Shown: one piece after another, positions 1-10,916 of the stretch
Layout: the number at the start of each line of letters is the position of its first letter
Position numbering within the stretch: the stretch's first letter is position 1
From: Mesorhizobium sp. B2-4-15
GTDB lineage: Bacteria > Pseudomonadota > Alphaproteobacteria > Rhizobiales > Rhizobiaceae
DNA length: 64,000 nt
Direction of reading: 5' to 3'
NCBI RefSeq assembly: GCF_006658505.1
Contig: NZ_VFUZ01000013.1
Span: forward strand, 1-64,000
Notes under the pieces: generated by a model
What the model was told of the DNA's origin: nothing
Database searches by the model: none
What the model saw: the letters and a program-made list of their open reading frames with translations, nothing else
Program-made: the position numbers and the translations under genes

Positions 1-1
1 T

Positions 2-987
2 GTGTCGAAGCCCTCAAAGGCTCCAACATCCTCGCTCAGGCCGACCTCCGAAAGGTGCCGCCGGAACAGCGCTTACGTTGATCTTGCCGGCGAGAGCCTC
101 TTGGCTGAGCTTGGCCCGGCGGCGTGCCGCCGGCACTCGCACACCGATACTCTGCTTCAGCTGATCGCTCATACCCGAAGCCTGACTTCGAGATATCGAG
201 TTGACAACGAAGTCAGCTTCGGCATGTGGATGGGAGGCAGGGTGCCGCTGGGCTACGACCTCAAAGATAGGAAGCTAGTGATCAATCCCGTGGAGGGCTG
301 AAACAGTTGGCCGGATGTTTACCCTCTATCTCGAGCTAGGCTCGCTCAGTTCCCTCCGGACCCAAACCTAGAAGCTTGGACTGACGACGAAGCGCCATAC
401 CGCCAAGGAAAGCTCTAACATCTGCGTTGATCGAGAAAGTCGTCGTCAACGCTCAGTACGTCACCGTCGAACTGAGCATCGTCGGCGTGCTTAAGACGCT
501 TAACCTGAATTCTGACGAGCTCGACGCAGTTTCCGCACCTCAAGCAATCTCCATCCCAATCGCGGTTCGTCGCCGAGGCATCGAAACCCCGCTGATGCTG
601 AACAACGAAATCGCCTCTCAGCAACGCGCCCCCGACACAGGACTCATCAATCTGCTCCGGCGGGCTCAGCGCTTGTTGGGCCTTCTAACGGATGGTTCCA
701 ACTTAACGATGGCGGACTTGGCAGATCGCGAGCGGATGAACATCTCCGACCTCAGCCGCGTTCTTCGATTTGCCTTCCTAGCCCCAGATATTAGCCAAGC
801 GATCATTGAAGGGCGCCAGCCTACAGAGTTGACGAGCAAGCGGTTGTTCCGACTATCGGAGCTACCAAATGCGTGGGACCAACAGCGTACCTTGCTTCTG
901 ACACATCATCTCACCGACCGCGTCAAAACAGTGAGACCCGCCAAAGGGACCGTAGAGACCAGCCGCGGAAATCCGTTGAATCTGTAG
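2..987 (+). pseudogene. Large serine recombinase remnant
   Basis: The region reads as broken pieces of a resolvase/invertase-type large serine recombinase. Around 227-300 the frame encodes GGRVPLGYDLKDRKL, a recombinase-domain signature, and then hits a stop. Its natural continuation (TVGRMFTLYLELGSL) sits in another frame just downstream, so there is a frameshift. From 427 to about 930 a second open stretch encodes the recombinase C-terminus, recognisable by RRRGIET and FAPDI-like FLAPDISQAIIEGRQP. The catalytic N-terminal domain is absent or outside the window. It lies next to the 3' end of tRNA-Lys, which suggests the decayed edge of an integrated element. Confidence 0.75.
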
Positions 988-1105
988 AGAAAAATCCGTC
1001 TCTGGCCCGCTGATGGCAACACAGGCGCGGTAACCGACGGAAATGTCAACGAGATTTTTCGCCCTGGCCTAAAACTAGGTCTATCCACCAAGTCTTTGAA
1101 GAATT

Positions 1106-1181
<76 letters not shown>

Positions 1182-1309
1182 ACTCGGCCGGCAAAAACCG
1201 GCGTTGGCGGGCATATAGCCGCCGACACCGATCCTGTCCAGCCCTGCCGGAATCATTTCCCGACAAATCGTACCAAGGGTCTCTCGAACCTTTGGCGAAG
1301 CCCGGCACA

Positions 1310-2218
1310 TCACACGAAAAGCTTGCCTTCCGCCACCTTGACCGCGTTGCCGCCAATGCGCGCGGAGGCCAGTTTTCCGCCCTCCACGTTGAGTTCCAGG
1401 CGGATGCGCGACGGGCGGCCCATTTCCAGCCCCTGCTCGATCCACAGCCGCGAAACCCCGTCCGTCGGGCCGTCGAAATGCATGATGGCGCCGGCAAAGG
1501 CCGCCGCCGCCGAACCGGTAGCCGGGTCTTCATAGGAAGGCGTGCCGGGCACGATCATGCGGACATGGAACGCGCTTTCGTGATTCACGGTCTCGCGGCA
1601 GTAGACGTAGGGACTGGCGAAGGCCCATTCGCTCTTGCGTGGCGCCAGTTCCGACCAGGCCTGGTTGTCCAGCCGGATGCGGGCCGCCGCTTCGAGGTTG
1701 GCAACCGGAATGGTCACATACGGCACACCGGCCGACCAGAACGCGACGCGGTGATTCTCGAAACCGATCTCATGTGGCGCCAGCCCGAGCGCGGCGCCGA
1801 TCGCCTGCGGATCGGCGGACAGGTCCAGCGGTTCCGGCAGTTTGGCGAGATCGAACTCGGCGAAGGTGGCGCCATCATGCTTGCTGACGGCGCAGCGCAC
1901 CGGTCCGATATTCTCTTCCAGCACGAAAATGCCGGCGCTGCCCTCCCCCTCCAATTCCGCCAGCGCGATGGCCGACCCGACAGTCGGATGGCCGGCGAAC
2001 GGCATTTCATAGTCGGGCGTGAAGATGCGGACGCGGTTTCGGTGCTTGGGGTTGTCCGGCGGCAGCACGAAAACCGTTTCGGACAGATTGAACTCGCGCG
2101 CGATGGCCTGCATCGCGGCCGTGTCCAGCCCTTTGCAATCCAACACAACGGCCAGCGGGTTGCCGGCCAGCCGCTCGGTCGTAAACACGTCGTAAAGCAA
2201 GTAATTCCGGGTTTGCAT
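1310..2218 (-). CDS. PhzF family isomerase/epimerase-like protein
   Basis: The 302-residue product matches the PhzF/diaminopimelate-epimerase-fold family in length and motifs. The N-terminus reads YDVFTTERLAGNPLAVV, followed by FNLSETVFVLPP with the family's conserved Glu, then FTPDYEMPFAGHPTVG and, near the C-terminus, DPATGSAAAAFAGA. PhzF proteins are cytosolic isomerases; most chromosomal homologues have no assigned substrate, and no phenazine genes are nearby, so a role in phenazine synthesis is not supported. The ATG at 2218 gives the usual family start. It is transcribed divergently from the efflux operon that begins at 2319. Confidence 0.9.
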   Translation of the reverse strand: MQTRNYLLYDVFTTERLAGNPLAVVLDCKGLDTAAMQAIAREFNLSETVFVLPPDNPKHRNRVRIFTPDYEMPFAGHPTVGSAIALAELEGEGSAGIFVLEENIGPVRCAVSKHDGATFAEFDLAKLPEPLDLSADPQAIGAALGLAPHEIGFENHRVAFWSAGVPYVTIPVANLEAAARIRLDNQAWSELAPRKSEWAFASPYVYCRETVNHESAFHVRMIVPGTPSYEDPATGSAAAAFAGAIMHFDGPTDGVSRLWIEQGLEMGRPSRIRLELNVEGGKLASARIGGNAVKVAEGKLFV

Positions 2219-2318
2219 TCTGCCTCAATCCCAACATGGGCGAAATTTAATTTGATATTTGAACCATCAAGCCTGATCTGTGCACGGATAGGGCCATCAC
2301 GCATCATAGGGGTCCAGC

Positions 2319-3611
2319 GTGGACCAGATTGTCAATCTGCCAAAGACGGAATCGGATTCCGCCATCGAGACGGCGCTCGGTCTCGACAGACAAGGTCTGC
2401 GCAAGACGCGGCGGCGTGGCTGGCTCTATGCGTTGCTCACCCTGATCGTGCTTGCCGCCGGCCTTGGCCTCTATCAATGGTATGCCGGCACGCCTACCAG
2501 GATCGATTACACCACCGTGCCAGCCGCCAAGGCCGACCTCACCGTCCAGGTGTCGGCAACGGGCAAGCTGCAGCCGCTCACTCAGGTCGACATTTCCAGC
2601 CAGCTCTCCGGCATCATACGCTCGGTTTCGGTCAACGAGAACCAGCAGGTGAAGAAGGGCGACGTGCTGGCCGCGCTCGACACCGCCAAGCTGCAGGTCC
2701 AGATCGAGCGGGCGCAGGCCTCGGCCAAGGCGGCGGCCGCCAATGTCGAGGATGCAAGGGTGACGCTGGCCGAGAACGAGAGCGCGCTGGCGCGCGCGGC
2801 GGCCCTGACCAAGCGCGGCATGGCGACCGACCAGTCGCTGGAGGCGGCGACCGCGACGCGCGACCGTTCCAAGGCCACGCTCGACAGCACCCAGGCCAAT
2901 CTCGCCATCGCCAACGCGGATCTCAAATCGCAGCAGACCGATCTTGCCAACAGCACCATCTATGCGCCGATCGACGGCATCGTGCTGACGCGCTCGGTCG
3001 ACCCGGGCCAGACGGTCGCCTCCTCGCTGCAGGCGCCGGTGCTGTTCATCATCGCGGCGGATCTGAGGAACATGGAATTGGTGGCGGCGGTCGACGAGGC
3101 CGATATCGGCGCGGTCAAGTCGGGCCAGCATGCCCGCTTCACCGTCGACGCCTTCCCGGACCGGCCATTCGATGCCGAGATCCGCGACATCTCCTATGCC
3201 TCGATCACGACGGACGGCGTCGTCACCTACAATGCGCGGCTCGAGGTCGACAATAACGAGTTGCTGCTGCGCCCCGGCATGACCGCCACCGTTTCGGTGG
3301 TCACAAGGCAAGTCAAGGATGTGCTCACCGTACCCGCCAGCGCCTTCCGCTACCGCCCGGCGCAACAGGCCGCGCGTGGCTGGAGCCTCAGCGACCTGTT
3401 CACCGGCCGCATGGGGCGTCCCGGCGGCAATCGCCAGCGTCAGGCGGCAACGGCCCCCACCGACGGCTCGCGCACGCTTTATGTGCTGGAGAACGGCCGG
3501 CCGCATCCGGTCAACGTCAAGATCGGTTCGACCGATGGCGAACTGACCGAGATCACCTCGGGCCTTGAGGAAGGCGCACAGGTGATCACCGCTTCGCAGT
3601 TGCGGAGCTAA
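2319..3611 (+). CDS. MacA-like periplasmic adaptor of an ABC export system
   Basis: This is a 430-residue HlyD/MacA-type membrane fusion protein. One membrane segment (LYALLTLIVLAAGLGLYQWY, about residues 36-55) is followed by a biotinyl-lipoyl-like half (VSATGKLQPLTQVDISSQ), a long alpha-helical hairpin rich in Ala/Lys/Glu (about 110-195) and the second lipoyl half (STIYAPIDGIVL). It should link an inner-membrane ABC pump to the outer membrane. The start is GTG at 2319. It is the first gene of a three-gene run with gaps of 3 and 2 bases to the ATPase and permease genes, which is the MacAB arrangement. The exported substrate is unknown. Confidence 0.9.
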   Translation: MDQIVNLPKTESDSAIETALGLDRQGLRKTRRRGWLYALLTLIVLAAGLGLYQWYAGTPTRIDYTTVPAAKADLTVQVSATGKLQPLTQVDISSQLSGIIRSVSVNENQQVKKGDVLAALDTAKLQVQIERAQASAKAAAANVEDARVTLAENESALARAAALTKRGMATDQSLEAATATRDRSKATLDSTQANLAIANADLKSQQTDLANSTIYAPIDGIVLTRSVDPGQTVASSLQAPVLFIIAADLRNMELVAAVDEADIGAVKSGQHARFTVDAFPDRPFDAEIRDISYASITTDGVVTYNARLEVDNNELLLRPGMTATVSVVTRQVKDVLTVPASAFRYRPAQQAARGWSLSDLFTGRMGRPGGNRQRQAATAPTDGSRTLYVLENGRPHPVNVKIGSTDGELTEITSGLEEGAQVITASQLRS

Positions 3612-3614
3612 GCC

Positions 3615-4322
3615 GTGGCCGCGGGTGCGCCCCTCATCACCTTCGACAAGGTCTGGAAGAGCTATGGCCAGGGCGAGGCAAGGGTGCACGCACTGGCCGG
3701 CGTCGACCTGGCGATCCGGCGCGGTGAATTCGTCGCCATCATGGGTCCGTCCGGATCCGGCAAGTCGACGGCAATGAACATCATCGGCTGCCTCGACACG
3801 CCGACGGCCGGAACCTATTCCTTCATGGGCGTCGACGCCGGCCGGCTCGACCGCAACCGCCGCGCCATGTTGCGCAACCTCCATGTCGGTTTCGTCTTCC
3901 AGGGCTACAATCTCCTGGCGCGCACCACCGCGGCGGAGAATGTCGAACTGCCGCTGATCTATCGCGGCGTCGCCGCCCGCGAGCGCCGCGACCTTGCCAT
4001 GCAGGCGCTGGCCCAGGTCGGCTTGGTCGGCCGCGAGCACCACACGCCGGCGGAACTCTCCGGCGGCCAGCAGCAGCGCGTGGCGATCGCGCGCGCCATC
4101 GTCACCAGGCCGACCCTTCTGGTCGCTGACGAGCCCACCGGCAACCTCGACACCGCCCGCACCCATGAGATCATGGAATTGCTGACGCAGCTGAACAAGG
4201 AGCTTGGCCTCACCATCACAATCGTCACCCACGAGGCCGATGTCGCCGAATACGCCGAACGCACAATCCGCTTCCTGGACGGTCACGTCGCCTCCGACAC
4301 CATGAATCTGGAGACGGCCTAA
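3615..4322 (+). CDS. MacB/LolD-type ABC transporter ATP-binding protein
   Basis: The 235-residue protein carries a complete nucleotide-binding domain: Walker A GPSGSGKST (about residues 44-52), Q-loop FVFQGYN, signature LSGGQQQRVAIARA, Walker B LLVADEPTGNLD and H-loop IVTHE. This pattern belongs to the LolD/MacB subclass that powers export of peptides, macrolides or lipoproteins by mechanotransmission. The start is GTG at 3615. In classical MacB the ATPase and membrane parts are fused; here they are separate genes, as in many alphaproteobacteria. It sits between the adaptor and the permease in one apparent operon. Confidence 0.93.
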   Translation: MAAGAPLITFDKVWKSYGQGEARVHALAGVDLAIRRGEFVAIMGPSGSGKSTAMNIIGCLDTPTAGTYSFMGVDAGRLDRNRRAMLRNLHVGFVFQGYNLLARTTAAENVELPLIYRGVAARERRDLAMQALAQVGLVGREHHTPAELSGGQQQRVAIARAIVTRPTLLVADEPTGNLDTARTHEIMELLTQLNKELGLTITIVTHEADVAEYAERTIRFLDGHVASDTMNLETA

Positions 4323-4324
4323 CT

Positions 4325-5542
4325 ATGATCTGGGAAACCGTCCGCCTCTCGCTCCGCTCCATCCGCCGCAACGTGCTGCGCTCGTTCCTGACGCTGCTGG
4401 GCATCGTCATCGGCGTGGCCGCCGTCATCGCCATGCTGACCATCGGCTCCGGCACCACGCAAAAGGTCAAGGCCGATATCTCCAAGCTTGGCAGCAATCT
4501 GCTGGTCGTCCGTGCCGGGCGGCCCGCCGGTCCTGGCGGCCCGGGCGGGCTCGACCAGGCAGTGCGTCCATTGGCCGAGAAGGACTTGGCGGCGCTGGTC
4601 GCGCATCTCACCGGCTCGCGCGCCATCTCGCCAGCCTCGCAGAAACAGGTGCGCGTCATTTTCGGCACCGAGAGCCTGACTTCGGGCGTCACCGGCACCG
4701 ACAGCGCCTATCTCGACGCACGCGACTGGAAGCTGGTGTCCGGCCGCCCGTTCAGCGATTCCGAAACCCGTTCCGGCACCGGTGTGTGCCTGATCGGCGA
4801 GACGGTGCGCCAGCAATTCTTCGGCGCCGGCGATCCCGAGGGCGAGATCATCCGCGTCAACCGCACCTCCTGCAAGATCATCGGGCTGCTCGAGCCCAAG
4901 GGCTATACCGGCTTCGGCCAGGACCAGGACAATGTCGTTTTGATGCCGCTGCATGCCTATCAGCGTCGCATCGCCGGCAACCGGGATATCGACAACATCT
5001 ATATCGCCGCGGACGACCGCACGCCGACCAGCGAGTTGCAGCCGCGCGTCGAGGACATTTTGCGCGACGCGCGCCGCGTCACGCCCGACCGCGAAAGCGA
5101 TTTCGCCATCCGCGACATGACGCAGATCGCCGACGCCATGGCCAGCGCCACCACCACCATGACCGGCATGCTGGGCGCGGTGGCCGGCGTCAGCCTGTTG
5201 GTCGGCGGCATCGGCATCATGAACATCATGCTGGTCTCGGTCACCGAACGCACGCGCGAGATCGGCATCAGGCTCGCCATCGGCGCCCATGAAAAGCACA
5301 TCCTCATCCAGTTCCTGGTCGAGGCCACGGTGCTGTCGCTGCTCGGCGGCGTCATCGGCATCCTGATCGGCCTGGCACTGGCCGGCCTCGCCTCGGTGAC
5401 CCTGACCATCCCCTTCGCGCCAAGCCCGGCCGTCATCCTGCTCGCCGTCGGCTTCTCCGCGCTGATCGGAATGGTGTTCGGCTTCTTTCCCGCGCTGCGT
5501 GGCGCGAGGCTCGACCCGATCGACGCGCTGCGGCACGAGTAG
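4325..5542 (+). CDS. MacB-like ABC transporter permease
   Basis: The 405-residue product has the FtsX/MacB layout: one N-terminal membrane helix (LRSFLTLLGIVIGVAAVIAM), a large periplasmic domain (about 50-270), and three C-terminal helices starting at GAVAGVSLLVGGIGIMNIML. The motif VSVTERTREIGIRLAIGA is the typical cytoplasmic coupling segment of this family. It completes the adaptor-ATPase-permease trio. The gene ends 23 bases from the convergent Nudix gene. The substrate cannot be deduced; an outer-membrane partner is not encoded here, so a shared TolC-type channel elsewhere would be needed. Confidence 0.92.
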   Translation: MIWETVRLSLRSIRRNVLRSFLTLLGIVIGVAAVIAMLTIGSGTTQKVKADISKLGSNLLVVRAGRPAGPGGPGGLDQAVRPLAEKDLAALVAHLTGSRAISPASQKQVRVIFGTESLTSGVTGTDSAYLDARDWKLVSGRPFSDSETRSGTGVCLIGETVRQQFFGAGDPEGEIIRVNRTSCKIIGLLEPKGYTGFGQDQDNVVLMPLHAYQRRIAGNRDIDNIYIAADDRTPTSELQPRVEDILRDARRVTPDRESDFAIRDMTQIADAMASATTTMTGMLGAVAGVSLLVGGIGIMNIMLVSVTERTREIGIRLAIGAHEKHILIQFLVEATVLSLLGGVIGILIGLALAGLASVTLTIPFAPSPAVILLAVGFSALIGMVFGFFPALRGARLDPIDALRHE

Positions 5543-5565
5543 AAGGCACCAAGGCCAGGACTATC

Positions 5566-6282
5566 CTACTTGCCGCTTTCGAAATGCCACTCGACCAGCG
5601 GCTTCATGTGCGGCGCCAGGCTATCCGGAAGGTCGGCGGCATGGCGGATGATCACCGGCCCCTCGATCTCCGGATCGGTTTCAGTGGCGACGAAGGCCGA
5701 GATCCGCCGCGCGATCTCGTCGGCCGGTGCTGTCTGGTGATAGCGGCGGAAGATCACCGTACCGCTTGCCGTCGACAGGGCGTGGTAGCGCTTGCCTCGT
5801 TCGGCATTCGACAGGTCGAGGCCGGTTTCCTCGCGCACCTCGCGGATCATGTTGAGATCGACATCGACCTGCCCGTCGCGGAAGTCGAGCGGCTCGAACG
5901 AGCCGGCGGCGAAATAGACCCGGCCGGGACTGGCCGTTCTCGCGCCCATACGGATCGCCACCAGCGCATTGTCGCCGGCCACCAGCATGGCGTGGGCATA
6001 GGCGTGCTCGGCACCGGAATTCTCGCGCCGCTTACGCCAGAGCATGAAGGTGGAATAGTTGACCGCATGGCAGCGGCCGACGAGGCGGTTGTCGCCCCAG
6101 GCAAGTTGCGAGAGCAACACCACGGTGCCGTCGAACAGCGCCGGATTGGCTGCTATCTCGCGCTGCCAGTTTTCGGCGATTGCGCATTCATTGTCCCGCG
6201 CGAAAGGGTGCGGGCCGGGATCGAGCCGGACGTCGATGGTATCGACCGGCAGGATGACATTGCGCGGCAGGTCGAAACTCAT
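5566..6282 (-). CDS. Nudix hydrolase family protein
   Basis: The 238-residue protein contains a Nudix-like box: a Gly-containing loop at AAGSFEPLDF followed by REVREETGLDL, which carries the REXXEE metal-binding Glu residues. Family members hydrolyse nucleoside diphosphates linked to another group, but the extra N-terminal 100 residues do not reveal the substrate. The gene starts at ATG 6282, 21 bases after the stop of the endonuclease/phosphatase gene upstream, so the two are probably co-transcribed. Confidence 0.82.
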   Translation of the reverse strand: MSFDLPRNVILPVDTIDVRLDPGPHPFARDNECAIAENWQREIAANPALFDGTVVLLSQLAWGDNRLVGRCHAVNYSTFMLWRKRRENSGAEHAYAHAMLVAGDNALVAIRMGARTASPGRVYFAAGSFEPLDFRDGQVDVDLNMIREVREETGLDLSNAERGKRYHALSTASGTVIFRRYHQTAPADEIARRISAFVATETDPEIEGPVIIRHAADLPDSLAPHMKPLVEWHFESGK

Positions 6283-6303
6283 CTGTATCAGCCCCAGTGC
6301 CGC

Positions 6304-7419
6304 CTATCGAACCATGTCCAGTGTGATCGCCACCGGGCAATGGTCGGATGCCTTTGGGCGGTCCCAGCCGGCGCGTGGGAAGCGCTCGACTTCCTGGCCT
6401 GCCGGAAAGATCGTGCGCCAGGGCTGGCCACCGCGGATGATGTCGGGAACGGCGGTGGCATTCCTGGCCGCCAGTCCCCTGGAGAGCAGGATATAGTCGA
6501 GCTGGCAGAGATGCCGCTCTTCGGGCCCACGGGTATGGTAAAAGGTCCAACGGTTCATTTCCGGTCGCCGCTCGACGACGTTCTCGCAGAAGCCGCCAGC
6601 CGTCAGCACGTCGATGCTGGACCGGGCCTCGTCGACCACCTCGAAACGGTAGCCGCCGACATCATCGCCGGCAATCTTGACCCGCTGGCGGTAATCATTC
6701 ATGTCGCCGCAGATCGCCCAGCGCTTGTCGGCGGCGTGCTCCTTGCCGAAGCGCTCCTCGATGATGCGGCGCACCGCTTGCGCCTCGGCGATGCGGACCG
6801 GCATCGTCGCCTCGCGACCGTCGAGCCCGTTGCGGGGCGGCCCCATCGACTTGAAATGCACGAGGTAGAGCGTCAGCGGCGCACCGCCCACGGTGATATC
6901 GACTTCAAGGCAGTCGCGCCGGAAGATGCGCTCATTGGCCTGCTTGCCGAGCGCCTCGAGTTCCGGCGTGTGCAGCCCGAACTGCTCGTAGGTGACATAG
7001 GCATGGCTGGTCATGCGCACGAATTCGATCGGCTGTCCCTGCGCGGTTTCGTTGCGCATCATCACGGCGACGTCGATGCCGCGCGAATCATTGCCTGACG
7101 TGGTGTATTTCTGGCGGTAGCCCTGCCCCACCATCTTGAACAGATAGCCGTATTCGAAGGCCTTAAGCGCCTCGATGTTGTCGACCTCCTGCATGCAGAT
7201 GATGTCGGCCCGGGTGGCGGCGATCGCCAGCGCCGTCAGCTGGCGCGTGTCGTCTGATTGCGCGATGGCGCGGGCCTGCTCCAGCATCTTGTACTCGGCC
7301 TCGCTCTGGATATCGAACAGCGCCAGCGTCCGATCCTCGTTGAGCTGATTGCGATAGCCGGAAAAATCGAACCTGTTCATCAGGTTCTCGACATTGAAAG
7401 TGGCAAGGCGCAGCGACAT
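6304..7419 (-). CDS. Endonuclease/exonuclease/phosphatase family protein
   Basis: The protein begins MSLRLATFNVENLMNRF, the standard N-terminal strand and Asn of the EEP fold. It continues with ICMQEVDN (metal-binding Glu), GIDVAVMMR, YLVHFKSMGPPRNG, WAICGDMNDY (catalytic Asp and Asn) and ends with LDYILLS and KASDHCPVAI (catalytic Asp-His). All expected active-site residues are present, so it should be a metal-dependent phosphodiesterase or nuclease of about 371 residues. I chose ATG 7419 because the reading frame upstream of it lacks family similarity. No secretion signal is evident. Confidence 0.88.
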   Translation of the reverse strand: MSLRLATFNVENLMNRFDFSGYRNQLNEDRTLALFDIQSEAEYKMLEQARAIAQSDDTRQLTALAIAATRADIICMQEVDNIEALKAFEYGYLFKMVGQGYRQKYTTSGNDSRGIDVAVMMRNETAQGQPIEFVRMTSHAYVTYEQFGLHTPELEALGKQANERIFRRDCLEVDITVGGAPLTLYLVHFKSMGPPRNGLDGREATMPVRIAEAQAVRRIIEERFGKEHAADKRWAICGDMNDYRQRVKIAGDDVGGYRFEVVDEARSSIDVLTAGGFCENVVERRPEMNRWTFYHTRGPEERHLCQLDYILLSRGLAARNATAVPDIIRGGQPWRTIFPAGQEVERFPRAGWDRPKASDHCPVAITLDMVR

Positions 7420-7608
7420 GCCGTGACCTTTGCCTGCAAGCGGCGAAGAAAACAAGCTGGCAGGGCCACAAGCCCAGATCGTTTGGACCTGCGGCATTTC
7501 GCGCCATGGTTGACGGAACCTTTCCGTTCATCCGCCGTTCAGACGCAAACATCCACATTGGCTCCATTCCCAGGGTAGGCGTGGGGCCTGTACCTCTTGG
7601 AGAGTGCA

Positions 7609-8163
7609 ATGAATTCGCTCTTTTCTTCCACCATCAAATCCGGGCTGATTGCGCTCGGCATTGTCTCCGGCATAACGGCGCCGTCCGCCGCCGGACCGAT
7701 CCTGCAGCCGGACCTGTCGATTCCCGCCAGCACAGCGGCGCCGACCGTCACGCCGGTCCGCGAAGACTGGGCGGGCAACAACAACGGAACGTTCAACAAC
7801 GAATGGAGATGGCGCCGGTCTGGCAACTGGAACCGCGGCAACTGGGATCGTGGCAACTGGAACCGTGGCGACTGGAATCGCGGCGACAATTGGCGTTGGC
7901 GCCATCGCCACTATCGCGGCGGCTACTACGATGATGGCGCGGGTGCCGCGATCCTGGGCCTTGGCCTGGGGCTCGGCCTCGGCAGCCTGTACAATAACTA
8001 CGACTATTATGCGCCGCCGCCGCGCCGCTATTATCGTGCGGGCCGGCTCTCGAGTGCCCATGTCCGGTGGTGCTATAACAGGTACCGGTCGTATCGCGCC
8101 TGGGACAATACGTTCCAGCCCTACAATGGCCCGCGCCAGCAGTGCTGGTCGCCCTACAGATGA
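7609..8163 (+). CDS. BA14K family exported protein
   Basis: The 184-residue product starts with a signal peptide ([25 protein letters not shown]) and ends with the BA14K signature around [19 protein letters not shown] and QCWSPYR. BA14K is a small immunoreactive, lectin-like protein of Brucella and other Rhizobiales. Between these lies a low-complexity Trp/Arg/Asn/Gly segment with a repeated GNWxRG unit (about residues 65-90), followed by a Gly/Leu hydrophobic stretch and a Tyr-rich part. GGAGAG at 7599-7604 precedes the ATG at 7609 with good spacing, which decides the start. Confidence 0.85.
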   Translation: MNSLFSSTIKSGLIALGIVSGITAPSAAGPILQPDLSIPASTAAPTVTPVREDWAGNNNGTFNNEWRWRRSGNWNRGNWDRGNWNRGDWNRGDNWRWRHRHYRGGYYDDGAGAAILGLGLGLGLGSLYNNYDYYAPPPRRYYRAGRLSSAHVRWCYNRYRSYRAWDNTFQPYNGPRQQCWSPYR

Positions 8164-8194
8164 GATGCGACCAGACCGACCGGGTTGAAATGAA

Positions 8195-8216
8195 AACGGC
8201 GCCGCGAGGCGCCGTT
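8195..8216. terminator. Bidirectional hairpin terminator between BA14K gene and ilvC
   Basis: A perfect 9-bp stem, AACGGCGCC and GGCGCCGTT, encloses a GCGA loop. On the plus strand it is followed by CTTGGTTTCT and on the minus strand by TTCATTTC. It lies between the convergent ends of the BA14K gene and ilvC. Confidence 0.8.
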
Positions 8217-8297
8217 CTTGGTTTCTGATATCGAGCATGGATCGCTCGGCTCCAACCAGCTTGGTCCTGAAATACCTGCGACCGCTGGGCGAAGCCC

Positions 8298-9996
<1,699 letters not shown>

Positions 9997-10041
9997 GGTC
10001 TTTCCTCGGGCAGGCAGGCTGGCCAGCGGGTGGTTATCCGT

Positions 10042-10056
10042 ACCGTACGTTACGGT
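10042..10056. promoter_or_regulatory. Candidate TetR operator (perfect palindrome)
   Basis: ACCGTA-CGT-TACGGT is a perfect 6-bp inverted repeat with a 3-bp centre. It sits in the 150-bp space between the divergent TetR and DUF1772 genes. Size and placement fit a TetR dimer site. Confidence 0.7.
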
Positions 10057-10146
10057 TCGGCATTGCTATGGCGTATTGCACCGGACCTTGCAAGCCCTAA
10101 TTTCTATTCGGACGGTTTCGCTGTCGGCCACCCTTGGGGCGGAGAA

Positions 10147-10581
10147 ATGCTGATTGGGTTGCTTGCCTTGACCATAGCCGCCGTTTTCGCCGGCGCCGCG
10201 ATCTATGTCAGCGTCGCCGAACAGCCGGCGCGGCTTCGCCTTGATGACGAGGCGCTGCTGCGGGAATGGCAACCTTCCTACAAGCGCGGCGCAGCGATGC
10301 AGGCTTCGATCGCCATCATCGCCTGCATCCTTGGTCTGGTCGCCTGGTGGCGGACCGGCGGACACGCTTTCCTGGCTGGCGCGATATTGATCATCCTGCC
10401 ATGGCCATGGACCTTGATCGCGATGATGCCAACCAACAGGATGTTGGAAGCGATGGATGTCGGCGCCGACAATCCGCAGGTCAGGCCGCTGATCGTCAAA
10501 TGGGGCAATCTGCACCTCGTTCGCGTGGCACTCGGCGTGCTGGCGACGCTGGCCTTTGTCTGGGGCAGTCGTCTGGGCTGA
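10147..10581 (+). CDS. DUF1772 (anthrone-oxygenase-like) membrane protein
   Basis: The 144-residue protein has four predicted membrane helices: LIGLLALTIAAVFAGAAIYV, ASIAIIACILGLVAWW, HAFLAGAILIILPWPWTLIAM and VALGVLATLAFVW. The segment MMPTNRMLE after helix 3 is typical of DUF1772, a family that includes small anthrone oxygenase-like proteins. The start ATG 10147 is preceded by GGAGAA. It is divergent from the TetR gene and shares the candidate operator with it. Its activity is unknown. Confidence 0.8.
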   Translation: MLIGLLALTIAAVFAGAAIYVSVAEQPARLRLDDEALLREWQPSYKRGAAMQASIAIIACILGLVAWWRTGGHAFLAGAILIILPWPWTLIAMMPTNRMLEAMDVGADNPQVRPLIVKWGNLHLVRVALGVLATLAFVWGSRLG

Positions 10582-10590
10582 CGTCGAGCA

Positions 10591-10873
10591 TCATCCGGCG
10601 AACGATCAGGCCACTGCGCTTCGGCCAGCCGTGCCCGCCTGAACGGATCGATCACCGTGCCGGCGACGATCGAGGCGAGGAACCGCGGGACCGGCGGGAT
10701 CTTCGCGATGGTCGCCACCAGCCGGTCGCGGCGTCGAGCAGCGCCATGTTGGCCCCTTGCCCGGGTTGGGGGCTCGTCGAATGCGCGGCATCGCCGATGA
10801 CAGCCAACCTCCGGCCGACGGGAAGCTTCACCGTGCGCCAACTGGCGGCACGATCTCCTATGGATGCAGCCAA
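10591..10873 (-). pseudogene. Remnant of an FAD-dependent aromatic-type monooxygenase
   Basis: One frame on the minus strand encodes LPVGRRLAVIGDAAHSTSPQ and QGANMALLDAA, the GD motif region of flavoprotein hydroxylases. The following family segment (IPPVPRFLASIVAGTVIDPFRR) is in a different frame, showing a frameshift. The FAD-binding N-terminus is missing. It is a C-terminal gene fragment lying between the DUF1772 and HxlR genes. Confidence 0.72.
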
Positions 10874-10916
10874 GGCAAGCTTGCGCTTTTACGCTTACGT
10901 CAGGCGCAAGCCGGGT

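Noticed and set aside
1310..2218. Phenazine biosynthesis
   Set aside because: PhzF homologues are widespread; no other phz gene is present.
1292..3256. 654-codon open frame on the plus strand
   Set aside because: It runs antisense to the PhzF-like gene and then in another frame of the adaptor gene. It is an effect of high GC content and has no family features.
2304..4286. 660-codon open frame on the minus strand
   Set aside because: It lies opposite the adaptor and ATPase genes, is very rich in Arg/Gly/Asp, and mirrors codon usage of the plus strand genes.
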